A DNA stretch of 64,000 nt from Heterostelium album PN500 (taxonomy: Eukaryota > Evosea > Eumycetozoa > Acytosteliales > Acytosteliaceae): assembly GCF_000004825.1 (NCBI RefSeq), contig NW_008805074.1:186001-250000 (forward strand), in the 5' to 3' direction. Position numbers and translations under genes: made by a program. The notes under the pieces are model-generated. The model worked only from the letters and a program-made list of their open reading frames with translations. It was not told the origin of the DNA and made no database searches. Below are positions 1 to 12,860 of this stretch, piece by piece (the first letter of the stretch is position 1; each line of letters opens with the position of its first letter).

Positions 1-8
1 TATCATTC

Positions 9-3000
9 TTAATCGAAACCTTTAAACAACTTCTTCAAATCTTCAACACTCAGATTGTATTTTCTGATCTCTTTGCTTGGGTCATAGTTATCATCTAAAA
101 TAGCTTGAGTCATGACTTCTTTGGTTTCTTGTAGCTCTAGAATTCTTTCTTCAATTGATCTCTGTTGTTTTTGAATAGGAAATGAGTCAAAAATTAATTA
201 AAATTTGATTGAATGAATCAGGTTAGTTATGAGTACATACAGTGATAATTAGTTTTTTAACAGTAACAGGTTTGGTTTGACCGATTCTATGTAGACGATC
301 GATAGCTTGATTCTCTGCAGCGACATTCCACCAAGGATCAACCAAGAATACTTTGTTTGCCCTCGTTAAATTTATACCTACACCACCGGCTTTAAGTGAA
401 ATCAACATTACAACAGGTCCACCCTCCATTTGGAAATTCTCTAATGCAGCTTTCTTTTGTTTTGCTGACATTTTACCATCGAATCTCTCATATTTTCCTG
501 ATTCACTCCATCTATTCTCGACAAAGATCTCTTCGATTCTATCCAACATTGTTGTCCACTGTGAGAAAATTACAATCTTTGCTCCTTTTTCCTATAAATA
601 TATAATTGTATAATAATTGATATTGATATTAATATATGATATGAAATAAAATGTTTAAAATTTGTTTATAATTAACCAAACAAACCTTTGATAATGTTTC
701 ATTGATCTGTTCCATTAGTAATGTTAATTTAGTTGATGGAACCATAACGTCTGGTTGTTCTGATTTCACATTTCCAGCGGATTTCTTATTTCGTGCAACA
801 CGATTGGTACCAGTGTGTCTGGCGTCTTCTGCCTTCATTCCTTGTACTTCCATAAGCTCTTGGCTATTCAATTGAATATCACCATTGAAATCACAGTTTG
901 GACATTTAGGATGATCATTACCAAGTTCTATTAATTTTACAAAGCTATTAATGATCATATAATTTCAAATCTAAAATATTATTATTATTATTCTTACCTC
1001 TCTCTTGCTCAACAAGATTAGTGACACAATCATAACAGAATACATGTTCACATGTCTTATTTCTAATTGGATAAGCTGGAATATCTTCACATATCATACA
1101 CATTTCATAATTTTCATCAACTAAACATTTTGATAATAATAATAATAATTGTTAATAAATGTATTATAAATATAATATAATAATATAATCAACTTACGAT
1201 TCTCTTTTTTTTGAAATAATAAAGAACGATGATCACAACATTGACGTAATCTTAAAAGTTGTGCAAGTACACTAAATTTATAAAATCGAAAAAAGTTAGT
1301 TTTGAATGAATTGTTAAGATTATTTCACAATATTATACTTACCAACCATAATTTTTAAGTACAATTCCTTGTCTGAGGAGACGTGTGAACAGATCGGATG
1401 CCTCTTGGAAAACGATTTCATAGTATTCCTCTTCTTCTGGCGAGAAATTCAGTCTAACAATCTCGACGGTCTTTGGTGGCAGATCGATTCCAACGTTCTC
1501 TTTGGTACGACGAAGCAGGATCGGCTTGAGAGTGGATCTCAGTAGAGGAACATCTTTTGGTCGTTCAATGTATTTACGCCACGCTTTAATATCGGTGGCC
1601 ACAGGATGAACACCCAGGAAATTGAGATGTGGGAACATCTCCTCCACATAGTTCTGTACGGGTGTACCCGAGAGACACCAACGATTGATTGCTCTCAGTG
1701 TTTGAGTTGCCTTGAATATCAGTGTTTTCGTCTTACAAACCTGTGCTTCGTCGATAATGACTCTCCACCAATGTGATTGATTCAACGGTGCAGTTTTAGC
1801 ATTTCCTTTTTCAAATGCTTTGTAATCCAAACCGAAAATCTGATTGTGTGTAAATGAAATATGTTAGTTAAAGTTGATCAAAAATGATGGCGATGTTTCT
1901 TGATGATCAATTGATTGATTGATTGATTGATTACATACAACATGAGAAGTAATGACAATATCATAGTTCTCAAAATCAAGAATGTGTTTCTTTCTGTGGG
2001 GACCATTGTAGACGTACACTTTGAGTCTGGATTCTTTCTTGACAAACTTATTCAGTTCATTCTCCCAGTTGGAGATGATATTAGGTGGACAAATGACCAA
2101 TGTTGTTTTCGGTAGTATTCTCAGACCGTATTGTCGCTTGACAGCTCTACCGATTTCTTGGTGCTGTGGATGTGAACTGTATTTAGGATGATTCGCCATG
2201 ATCAGACAGATGCTAGTCAGTGTCTTTCCAAGTCCCATGTCATCGCAAAGCAAACCACCGGAAATACTATTCTCTGTTACCGGTGCGAACAGACTGATCT
2301 TATCGCTGTAGGTGTTGTAGTAGAACGGTGTGTTATCGAGGAACATGAATCGCTTCCAATAGGTATTGAGCGTGGCGTTGAACGTCACCTCTGGATTACG
2401 CTCACGATGCGTCATCCACCACAATCCCTCGCGCTGATGCGGCTTCAGCGTGGCATCGATGAATCGATGTGGATCCGCCGTTAGGAGATTGTCACGCACG
2501 AAATCCAAATCATTCAGAGTCTCTGGTTCTTTCAATGCCAGTGGATTCTCAGTGAGATTGCTCTCTTTGAAACCACAGACATGGAAGAAATCATACAGCA
2601 CATGAATACGTGCGGTAAACAAGAAATCTTCATCGGTCGTTGGAATCGTTCTGTCTTTGGTTGGATTGATCTGAGATCGATAGGAGAGATACGCTTCTAC
2701 CTCTGCCAAAGCAGCGACGGTATTCGATTGATAGCCAATCAGCTTCAACGTTCCAATCATTCTAATATATCCATTTCTCAACAACGGTAAAACAATTGGT
2801 CGCAATTCAGTACGTTCATCAATACCATTACCCATATTTAAATATCCAAGAAACTAAAAAAAATATTGTAATAATAATAATAATAATGTTAATATTGAAC
2901 AGTTATCATCCATGGATGATAATAAGTAATATATAATTATACATACAACATTATCTTTACGAGTAAACATTAAAATAGAATGAGGTGGATGATCATCGTA

Positions 3001-3484
3001 TAGTCCAGATTTAGTAAAGTAAACAGGTGTATCATTTAGTACGTTATTATGTGCAAGAGTCACTGGTTGATTGCTGAAAACCACTAGTCGTTTGTGCCAA
3101 TGTTTCGACTCGATGACACCATCGTGTACCTGTTCATGTTTTCTGTAGAGTTGAGGATCGTTGAACCATGTCTTTTCTTCTTTATCATTAGCAGTTTCCT
3201 CTGGTTTGACTTCAACTGCCTCTTCATTTCTTGTTGGTGAACTATTAATATTCTGAGAGGAACCTGGTTCTCTCTTTGGTTTTGTAGGTGTTGATCTCAC
3301 TTGTTCTATATATTCTTTACCCATTTTAATGGCAGCTGCAAGATCACCATTGGATTTGGAACGCAACGATTTAACTTTCCAAGTTGGCATATCCGGTACC
3401 ACTTTCTTTAAGGATTCCTCCCATTCTTCATTTGATAGACCACTTGTATTTATTTCTTGTTTTATCTTTCCTGTTGATATGTTA

Positions 3485-3579
<95 letters not shown>

Positions 3580-4995
3580 GTTATTGTTATTGTTGTTACT
3601 ATCATTATTATTATTATCACTGTTTGGTTCTATTTTCAAATTTGAATATGATGATCTAAAAGCTGCTTGTTTAGCGGCAATTCTTTTCATAATCTCTGAA
3701 CGAGTATCTACTTCCTCCACCTCATTGAAATCCAACTCGACACCAGTCGACGATACAATTCCCTCTAGTTCCTCTTCCTCTTGAGTTTGCTGTTGTTGTT
3801 CATAGTCCATTTCTCTTTTAATCTTTTTCTCTTTCTTCTCCTTCTTTACTTTTACTCTATCGTCTTTCTCTACTTTCTCTTTCTTCACCTTTTCTTTCTT
3901 TACATTGTTTGTAGATGCTGTGGTTGTGGTTGTGGTTGTAGTTGTAGAAGTTGCTGATTCTTCATCTTCATCATCGTCGAATACTCTCTTGTTTACAGAT
4001 GAAATCTCCAAGTGCTTGAGAGAGTTGACTGCCTGTTTGATAGTTTTACCCTCTGATTTGCATTTGTCACAAACATAACTCTCGATACTCTCTGCTTCAT
4101 TCTCTGATATACCAACACATTCACCATGAAACCATTCATCACAATGATCACAAGCAATCATGAAATCACTCTCTCCTTTTTTACATATACAATAAACTGA
4201 TTTAGGTTCCCTATCGTCATATTTATCTTCAATCTCTTCAACATCATTGCTATTATTATTATTTTTATTATTATTGTTATTATTATTATTATGCATTTCA
4301 CCACTATGATTATTATTATTATTATTGTTGTTGTTACTATTTTTGCTATTACTAACATGCACTTCATCGTCATCTATAATCTCTTCTTTAACCTTTTTAT
4401 TACCATTACCACTACCATTACTAATATGATGAGTATTACAATTATTATTATTATCAAGATCCTCTATTACATCATCCTCACCAATTAACATCGGTGAGTC
4501 TGGAATTGAATGAATTTCATTTGTTTGTGGCTGTTGTTGTTTCTCTACATTAATGCAATCGTCTTGATCTACAGAATAAACATTTGTATCTTTATTTTTT
4601 TTGTTGTTGTTGCCATTATTTAGCTTTTCTTTTTTTAAAGGAGTTGTGGTTTTAGGCGAAATGTCATTTGCTGCTGCTGTTGTTTTAGTTGTTATTGCTA
4701 TTGGTGTGTCCAAATTTGGTGATGGCTGTAATATATCATCATTTTCAATCTTAATAGGCTCTTGATGATCTAAACAAATGACTTTTCTCCTAGAAGAAAG
4801 TGATTTCCTGGGTGTTGTTTTCATTTGCTCAACTTTAACCTTTGAATTTGAATCATCATTGTTGTTGATGCTATTATTATTATTGTTATTATTTGTTGTA
4901 GATAAATCTACACTATTATTGCCATTATCGTCTAAATCTATTGAATTTGAATCATCAACAGACAATGAAACAGCAGTTGTTGTTGTTGGTTTCAT
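9..4995 (-). CDS. SNF2-family ATPase/E3 ligase with PHD, CUE-like and RING domains (RAD5/RAD16/SHPRH-like)
   Basis: Predicted eight exons: 4995-2947, 2853-1939, 1839-1343, 1271-1198, 1120-998, 927-686, 591-241, 161-9. All junctions are GT-AG and keep phase, giving 1,467 aa ending with TAA at 11-9. A long low-complexity Asn/Lys/Glu N-terminus holds a PHD finger (about residues 265-315, CICKKGESDFMIACDHCDEWFH) and, after a tract of roughly 35-40 Asn (3487-3590), a CUE-like helix bundle (about 520-565). The SNF2 core shows Walker A DDMGLGKT (about 889), a DEAQ box (about 1018), LSGTP and LLRRT. A RING (CMIC, CEHVFCYDC, then CPNC in the next exon) lies between the two helicase lobes, as in RAD5/RAD16/HLTF/SHPRH proteins. 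The C-lobe has FSQWT, AGGVGINLT and DRLHRIGQ. By family this is a nuclear DNA-dependent ATPase and ubiquitin ligase in chromatin or DNA-damage tolerance; the exact subfamily is not settled. Confidence 0.88.
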
Positions 4996-7900
4996 TTTAT
5001 TTTTTTATTTGATTGATCAAATAATAAAAAAATAAAAATATTATTAACAATAATGATAATATAGTAATAATTATTATTTGAAAAAAAAAAAAAAAATAGA
5101 GATTTTTGTTAACAAATCAAAAAAAAAAAAAAAAAAAAGAGTTCTAGGAAATGATATTATATATCTTAATTATTTTTTTATATTTATTTAAAAATAATTT
5201 TTGGCTCTCATACACACGCTCACTAACTAACACACACAAGCAATGAACAATAATAAATAAACATCAATTAATTTAATTTTTAATTTTTTAAATATATAAA
5301 AAAAAAAGAACAAAAAAAAATAACTTATTTCTTTTAAAAGTATGTTGCGCTTTAATTTTTATCGTTATTTGTTTTGGGTGTGGGACCTTGATATTTTCAA
5401 AAAAATAATAATAATAATTTTTTTTTTTTTTTTTTTTCTTTATGCAAAATAACGTCATTCAATTTCAAAATTATTGAGAGATCCATTAAAGGAAATAATT
5501 TGAAATTATTTAAATAAAGCAAAAAAAAAAGGTGTTCAATCTTTAACACCAATATTTAATCAGATAATAGTTTAGTCAATAATAATCGTAAGTAAATTTA
5601 TTAAATAAAAACAGAGAATGTTCAAACAAAAAGGGGAACCTGGGTGTGAACTATTTATTTATTATTAATAATATTTATCGTAATCAACAAAACACACACA
5701 TTTGTTCGAGATGCAACTGTGATTTTTCTAGCCCAATAAAAGATTAAACCTTCATCAAAATGCATGCTAACAAAATAATGAAATTGAACAACTTAAAACA
5801 ACAACAAGTTGATATTCTTAAATCAACTTCACACTTTTGCAAAAACAATAAACAAACCATTTTCTTATTTATTTGTGAAATTTTATTTAGTTAGTCTATT
5901 TTATAATTATCTATTATAGATTCCAACTAAAAAATCAACAATTAATATCATAATTTTTAATATTTAATATTTATATAAATGTAATATATACTTTTTCATT
6001 TTTCACTTAAATTCTTTTTTTTTTTTTTTGATGTTTATGTTTATATGTGTATGGAACAAATGTGATTACTTTTTTTTTTTATTGGTTTTAATTTTAATTT
6101 TAAAAAAAACAAACATGTGATGTCAATCCAAATTTATTTATAATATTCAAAGTTGTCACAGCCAATTTTAAAATCACAAAGTTCCATCCATACAACGAAA
6201 TTAACCATCATGATTTTTTGGTGATACTTTATTCAGCTGAATGAACATACATATCAAGCAAACTATTTATTTATTTATTTATCTATTTAAAATTTTATAC
6301 ACCTCCAGTTATATACTATCACCTCATTACACAATTGTGTGTTCAGTTCAGCTCAGCTCCAGTGTTCAATACAAAAAAAACAAATATAAAATTCTGTAAA
6401 TAATAATTGAGTTACTTTTTTTTTAATTTGTTTTATTTTGTCTCATCTCTTGGGAATCGACAAATAAAAAGTAGTCGTAGTAATAATTACTTATTTTTTA
6501 ATAATATCTTTTCTACACCCACCATAGTGCTTATTATAATATAATATTCAGAATTGTTCTGACTGGAATTTCCCACATCATTTGAAAAAAAAAAAAAAAA
6601 AAAAAAAAGAAATAAAAAACAAGGATATAATACTCTATCCTATCACACCACTTAATAGCAATAGCAAAACTAAACTAATCTTATCTTCATCGCTCTTCTC
6701 TCTCTTTGACAATTGTGTTGAAAAATGTGATATTTGGGAGGTAAACACAATTTTTCAACAAACAAATATGAATTCATAACTTTGACAATGGTCAATGTTG
6801 ATTGTAGTAGTGGTTGTGTGTGTGTGTGTGTGTAAAATTATTCTAAATCTCTTTCTTGCTTTCTTCATCACTCCTAATTATATTATATTATATTTTAACA
6901 TAACAATCACCACAGTAAACAAGCAATCAATCAATCAATCAATCGAGCAAGTAAATTAAAATTTGTTTATTGCCACACACATCACAATGGTCAAACAACA
7001 AAAATAAAATAAATCAGTGCAAAACAAAGCAAAACAAAATAAAATAAAATTAAGAAGAAACAAAACAAAACCAAAAAATAAAACTAATTTGAAGTATTAT
7101 TATTTGTTTCTCAAACAAAAAATCAATTAAAATAAAAAAAACTACATAATTAAAAAATAAAAAATAAAAAGTTTGTATCAATCAATTGCGAAAATCGACA
7201 AGAAAAATACTTTAATGTCTCCATCGCATTTAATTTTTTTCTCACACACACTGGTTCTACTTTTTTCCCAAATTAAAAAATCATTTAAATTTTATTAAAT
7301 ATATTTTTTTGTTTGCAATTGTTTTGTTTTTTTTTTTTTTTTTTAGAAAACAAACAATCCTTAAATTTTAATCGAATAAACAAAAAAAAACAACACACAC
7401 TATTAAATTTTTAATATAAAATCGACATCAAATCAAATAGAAATATTCAAAGTCAGAATCAGAAACTATAAAATCAAATCAAAACAAACAAATAAAATAA
7501 ATTAGATTAATTTAATCTTTTAAAAACTGATATCTTAACTAATTATAATAATTGTAATAATCAAAAATCAATCAAATAATCATAATAATAATAAATCTAT
7601 GCAACATCAATAAAATTGAACAAATTTAGATAAATAGATAACAGATAAACAACTTTCATCAAAAATAATAATAATTAAACAGTAAGATATTATCCAAAAA
7701 ATAACATTTTTCAAACTTTACACTCGCTATTCAAGAAATTGGAGCTTCAAATATCAGATTCTGTATTATTTGATGATAAATCATAAACCCTTTTTATTTT
7801 ATCTTTTTTTAAAAAAAAAAAACAAATCTTACTTCGCAACACACACAAATATCCAATCTGATTACCAATTGCATTTTAAACGAATCAAAACCAATCATTT

Positions 7901-8768
7901 TAGTTCATAATTTGGATATATCTAAAAATTACCTACTTTCTCCTGTTGGATGTAATATTGTAATGGTTGTGTGTTGTGTTGTGGTAACCATCATCAAAAT
8001 TATCATCATCAAACAACAACAACAATAGGAGCAGTATTTAATATGTTATAACAAACCACCATCATCACCACTATCATCACCACCTCTACCATCACCATTA
8101 CCACCACTTTTTTTTTTATTCATATCAAATGTATATTTTTCTCAAACTTCATAATAGTCTATTTTACCACCACACTCACACTCTCTTCCCACACACACAT
8201 ATCCTAAATTTATACATAATTGAAATTTACAGACACACTCAAATTTAATAAAATAAACTATATTATATATATTGATAGCATTCTCTATGATCAAAAAAAT
8301 CCTCAAATCAAAATTTCATGCCTGAAAAATAAATAACATATATATATTCACACGAACAATTTATCTACTTTTATGATATATGGTATCAACAAGCAAAGCA
8401 AACTGAATTTATTCATTTCTCCAAGTTTATTATATTTTGTTGTTTTTTATTGTTATTGTTTTTGTCATCAAATAAACATATTTATATGCTAATTTAAACT
8501 AATAAATCAAAAAACATCTACTTTTAAAAAAATATAGAAACAAACAAACAACAACAACAAGCACAACAATAATATAATAGATAATAAATAAAATAAATAA
8601 TAATAATAATAATAGTAATAATAAATATATAATAATAATATTTAAATATCTTTTTTTCAAAGATTTTTTTTGTTATAATATTACAAAAAATATAAAAAAA
8701 AACAAAAAAACACAACCGATTAATAACCAACTCAATGCCAAACAGTTTTTATTTCTCATTGTAGAATA
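4996..8768. other. long gene-free AT-rich intergenic region (shared upstream region)
   Basis: About 3.8 kb between the divergent SNF2-type gene and the eIF2alpha kinase. I see no convincing coding exon, tRNA or other RNA on either strand. It contains many poly(A)/poly(T) runs, a (TG)n microsatellite near 6814-6833, and a CAAT tetramer run near 6924-6944. It presumably holds both promoters and 5' leaders. The length is notable beside most other gaps here, which are under 1.5 kb. Confidence 0.6.
6814..6833. repeat. (TG)n microsatellite
   Basis: Perfect alternating TG dinucleotides of about 20 bases inside the long intergenic region. A CAAT tetramer array lies about 100 bases further on (6924-6944). 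Confidence 0.85.
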
Positions 8769-10930
8769 ATGATCCATAACCAACCAAATTTGCAGAATCA
8801 ACAATCGAATATCAATGACAATGTATCTACACCTGTAGATTCATCATCGCCAATTTATATTTCTTCTGATGAAATAACAACAAGATATACTCCACCTCCA
8901 GTGTAGGTAGCAACTATATTTATATATTTAGTATAATTAGATTGAAAGTGTTACTAATTTTTAAAAGATCAATTCGAAGATCAAGATATGAAGAGGATTT
9001 CTTTGAACTTGAGAGAATAGGAAAGGGTGGATATGGATCTGTATATAAGGTACAAAATCGTTTGGATGGACTGTTCTACGCGCTCAAAAAGATACCATTT
9101 AAGAATACCTCACAGACCTACCTCGAAAAGGTTCTACGTGAGGTAAAAACACTGGCATCTTTGAATCATGTAAATATTGTTAGATATCATTCCGCTTGGT
9201 TGGAGACCGACGATCTTAGTATTCCAATCAATCATTCTGGATCAAAATTTGAATTTTCACCATCCATACAACAACAACAACAACAACAGCAACAACAGCA
9301 TGTAAAACAAAACGGTATTTTAAATTTTATCGATGGCAATTGGGGAACATCCGAAACGTTTGATGACGACGACGATGACGAGTATGAAGACCAAACCATT
9401 GAAATCGACACAGCGAAACCATTCAAAGCTCAGCAGAATACGGTAGCATTGGAACAGCAACAACAAGCTATTTTCGATGAGGAATCAGACCATGACAACA
9501 GTTTGAATCGTTTGCAATTCCCTCCAGAGATGGAGGAGTTACAGCTCTTCCAGAAGCAGACCAAAGCAGAGCCAATGTTTTATGATGACGACGATGAGAG
9601 TTCGGCTGGCACAGCAACCGGTGGTCACCACAGTCTCTTCCGTCAACCAAAGAAGCACTTTACAAGCTTTAGTTTGGATGAGGAAGACGATGACAACCTT
9701 TCGTCGTTCAACAGTTCATCTTCATCATCATCATCAAACTCATCGAATTTTGACGATTCCGATGCCTATCTCTATCAACACCATCAAGCTACACTCATAC
9801 CAAATCCACCACAGAAATCAACCACTCCGCCTATTTCAATGCCATCAAGAAACAACAACAACAACCACGCGAACAACAACAACAAACAATCACCACCAAA
9901 ATCACTATCGTCCCTCTCATCCTCATCTTTTCGTATTACTACACTCTTTATTGTAATGCAGTTGTACAGTCAGACATTGGCACAGTGGCTAGAGAATCGT
10001 GCACCCGACCAAATCAACTCTGAGGAGAATCTACGTATCTTCAAACAGATTTGTGTTGGTCTGCGTTATATCCACTCAAAGGGTATTATTCATCGCGATC
10101 TCAAGCCTGGCAATATCTTCCTTGGACGAATCGATACTCCTTCACCGGGAGGGTGCTCAGATCATCCACTAGATGACGACATCTCTGGTGATCTGCTGGT
10201 TTCTCTTGGTGATTACGGATTGGCAACACACCACAATCCTTCTTCAACATCGCCCACTCCATCGCCAACACCAACCTCCACACCTTCACTGCTACCAGTG
10301 AATACACATTCACTGTTGAACTCTATTGTAAGCGCACCACTTGACCAGTCATCCAACTCTACTACCACTACACCTACTCAACAACAGCCACAGCTACCAC
10401 CACTCAGCTCAACACCATCGTCTTCGCTCACCTCGTCTCTGAGTCGCTCCTCAGAGCACTGTAAACATACTAGCGCCGTTGGAACGCTGACCTATAGCAG
10501 TCCCGAGCAAAAGAAGGGCTTGTACAATGAAAAGACCGACATCTACAGTCTGGGAATCATCCTGTTTGAACTCTACTACCCATTCTCAACAAAGATGGAA
10601 AAGGCAAGAGTACTCTCCGAGCTCAGAGCTGGCATCCTGCCAAAGCAATTTGCCAAGACCTACCCAAAGGAGTCTGCACTCATTCTATCGATGATGCGAA
10701 CCAACCCCGATGAGAGACCTGCAGCCAGCGACGTCTTGAAGAGTGAAATCTTTGGTCAAGTACTCTCGGTCTCTGAGATGGAAGTGCTCATCAAGCAACA
10801 ACAGAATATCATTGAAAAGCTCAAGCAAGAGATCTATCAGTTAAAGTCGCCATCGATCAATGCTCACACAAATTCGCCACCTGTATTTCATCATGCACCC
10901 AATAACGACCATATCTTAATGGCTGAGTAG
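8769..10930 (+). CDS. HRI-like eIF2alpha kinase (PEK/GCN2 family)
   Basis: Two exons, 8769-8902 and 8968-10930 (intron 65 nt, donor GTAGGT, acceptor AAAAG), joining in phase to give 698 aa. The first exon is not an obvious open frame by itself; it supplies the start and joins as PPPV-SIRRSRYEEDF. The SRYxxDF start of the kinase domain, glycine loop IGKGGYGSVYKV (about residue 63), ALKKI, HRDLKPGNIF (about 419), VGTLTYSSPEQ and YPFSTKMEK are signatures of the eIF2alpha kinase family. The magnesium motif is DYG, not DFG. A large Gln/Asp/Ser/Asn-rich insert splits the N-lobe, as in this family, and another lies before the activation segment. There is no HisRS-like domain and no membrane segment; a short C-terminal coiled coil (IKQQQNIIEKLKQEI) resembles HRI. 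Predicted role: phosphorylation of eIF2alpha to lower translation under stress. Confidence 0.85.
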
Positions 10931-11199
10931 GATATCAATACTACTATACTATACAGAGCAACATTATCTTAAAATAGTAATGTTGTTTTTATCATCAACC
11001 AACCAACAACAATACTATTACTTTTTTTTTTTTTTTTTTCTTTTTTTTCTAAATTTTTTTCCTACTTTTTTTTATTTATTTATTTGTTTGATATTTAATT
11101 AAAAATAAAGGAATAAATATCATAACTTTTACAATAATAATAATAATTTAGTTATTCTTTAGTTATTTAGTAATTAATACTCAATCTTTATTATCTTTT

Positions 11200-12860
11200 T
11201 TAAATAGATTTTAATTTATAAAGATTTAAAATTGATTTCATTTTTTCAAAGTTTTCAAAGAATGAATCACTTATGAATGCACCACTTGATGAATGATCAC
11301 TCATGATAATAAAAGATGTTTGACCAATTCTTTTAAGATTGAATCTGACATCTTCTTCCAATTTCAATATGATGGTATTGATGGTGAGAGGTATTATCTT
11401 TAGTTTGTTAAACTTGAAAAACTCTATTGAAATGGTAAGAGTTTCAACCGATAACGGAATAACACCTTCTTTGATTCTCTGATTGTTTAATTCCATTGAT
11501 TTGACGGTCGTTGGAATGATACCAGGTTTTTGCAAGAGACAATTGTCGGCTTTGAAAGTCAGATGACGAACGCTTGCAGGTAGAATATCTGCTTTAATAG
11601 AACAAGAATAAAACCCATTAAAAGTGATCGACTCGACAGATTCCGGTATGCTTTTCGGTTGAAGTGTACGATTGAAAAATGGTGAGAATATCAATTCTTT
11701 GAGTGATTTCGGTAGTACATTTGGTTTGATCGATACATTGAAACTCTCTCCCAAGTAGAGTTTCTCTACTGATCTAGGGATGAGATCTACAGTGATATTC
11801 TGATTAAAGTATTGACCGAGTTTAAGTTTGACAGTAGATTGTGGTAGTGCTCCTGGCATTAGATAACGTGAGATATTCTTGATGTCAATCGAGGTGAAGT
11901 TTGATGAGAGATCACCGGGTTGTGGTTCGAACGGTGTATCGCTCAGCTGAGAAAAGCTAATGGTTTTGGTTGAGCTTGGTAAAAGCGCTCTTGAGGGATA
12001 TGGAAAGTTCCTTACTTTCAACAGTCCTTGCGGTAGAACATCGTCTCTAACTGTTTCCTCGTAGAATTTTCCAAACTTTAAAACTCGAAGGTCTGGTGGT
12101 AATGGCACTTCTAGGGTTTCATGAAAGCAATCACCAAACGATAGATATTCAAGTGATGGTGGCAGAACATCTGCTCTTATCTTGTGATGAAAACTATATC
12201 CAAACTTTATCTTTTTCAAGGTTTGTGGTAGTGAGTTTCTCGCCAGGTTCTGTCGAAAGTCGCTTCCAAATACAATGGTTTCTACATTGAGTAAAGAACC
12301 GGGTTGAATCGCCACATTGAAATGCTTTCCAAAATGAAGTTCTTTGACATTTGAATTTTCAAACAATGATTTATAATGAGCTATACATTGATTGAAATCA
12401 TTTGAAAAGTAGATTCGTACAATTGTTTCTGGGAATCTTAATATTTCTTTACCAATAGATTCTAAATATAAAACAATGATTAGTATTTGATAGATAAAGT
12501 ATTTGAAATAATCTATATAGACCTACTATGATTTAAATAGTAATCATATTCATAGGATTGATTGATTAAATCATCATCCAAAGTAGAGATATAGAGAGAA
12601 CAGTTTGATTTGCATTCTCTAGCGCTATCAATTTGATAATTATAAGAATTTAAACCAAAAAGTTTGTTATATGCTATACTTTTGCTCTTGGTAATATTGT
12701 TGCTGTTGAATAATAAATATTTATCCTTCTCATTAAACCATCTCTTACAAACTAAACTAAAACAGATCTTGTCTAAGTTCTCTGTAAGATAGTTGATTAT
12801 TTTTTTTAATAATAGAAATGAAAAATTGTGAAGTATATTTTCATTGTTCATTTTGAACAA
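11200..12860 (-). CDS. F-box and FNIP-repeat protein, copy 1
   Basis: Two exons, 12860-12527 and 12461-11200 (intron 65 nt), giving 531 aa; the start could equally be the second Met at 12851. The N-terminus has an F-box-like helix set (FSFLLLKKIINYLTENLDKICFSLVCKRW). The rest is a run of about 22-residue FNIP repeats with the pattern LPxSLxxLxFGxxFNxxI. FNIP proteins are a large, dictyostelid-expanded family of leucine-rich-repeat-like solenoids, often with an F-box, so a role as SCF ubiquitin-ligase substrate receptor is a family-level guess. It is paralogous to the gene at 13550-15213, in the same orientation and with the same two-exon layout, and lies tail to tail with the eIF2alpha kinase gene. 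Confidence 0.85.

Noticed and set aside
1899-1934. GATT tetramer run as a possible regulatory repeat
   Set aside because: It lies inside intron 2 of the SNF2 gene and is short; most likely a simple repeat.
3329-3784. Plus-strand poly-Leu frame
   Set aside because: Antisense shadow of the Asn-codon run in the SNF2 gene.
6582-6779. 65-codon frame starting with poly-Lys
   Set aside because: Begins in a poly(A) run, with no conserved features; intergenic noise.
8524-8730. Minus-strand hydrophobic frame
   Set aside because: Ile/Tyr/Phe-rich product of plain AT sequence just upstream of the kinase gene; no start context or homology.
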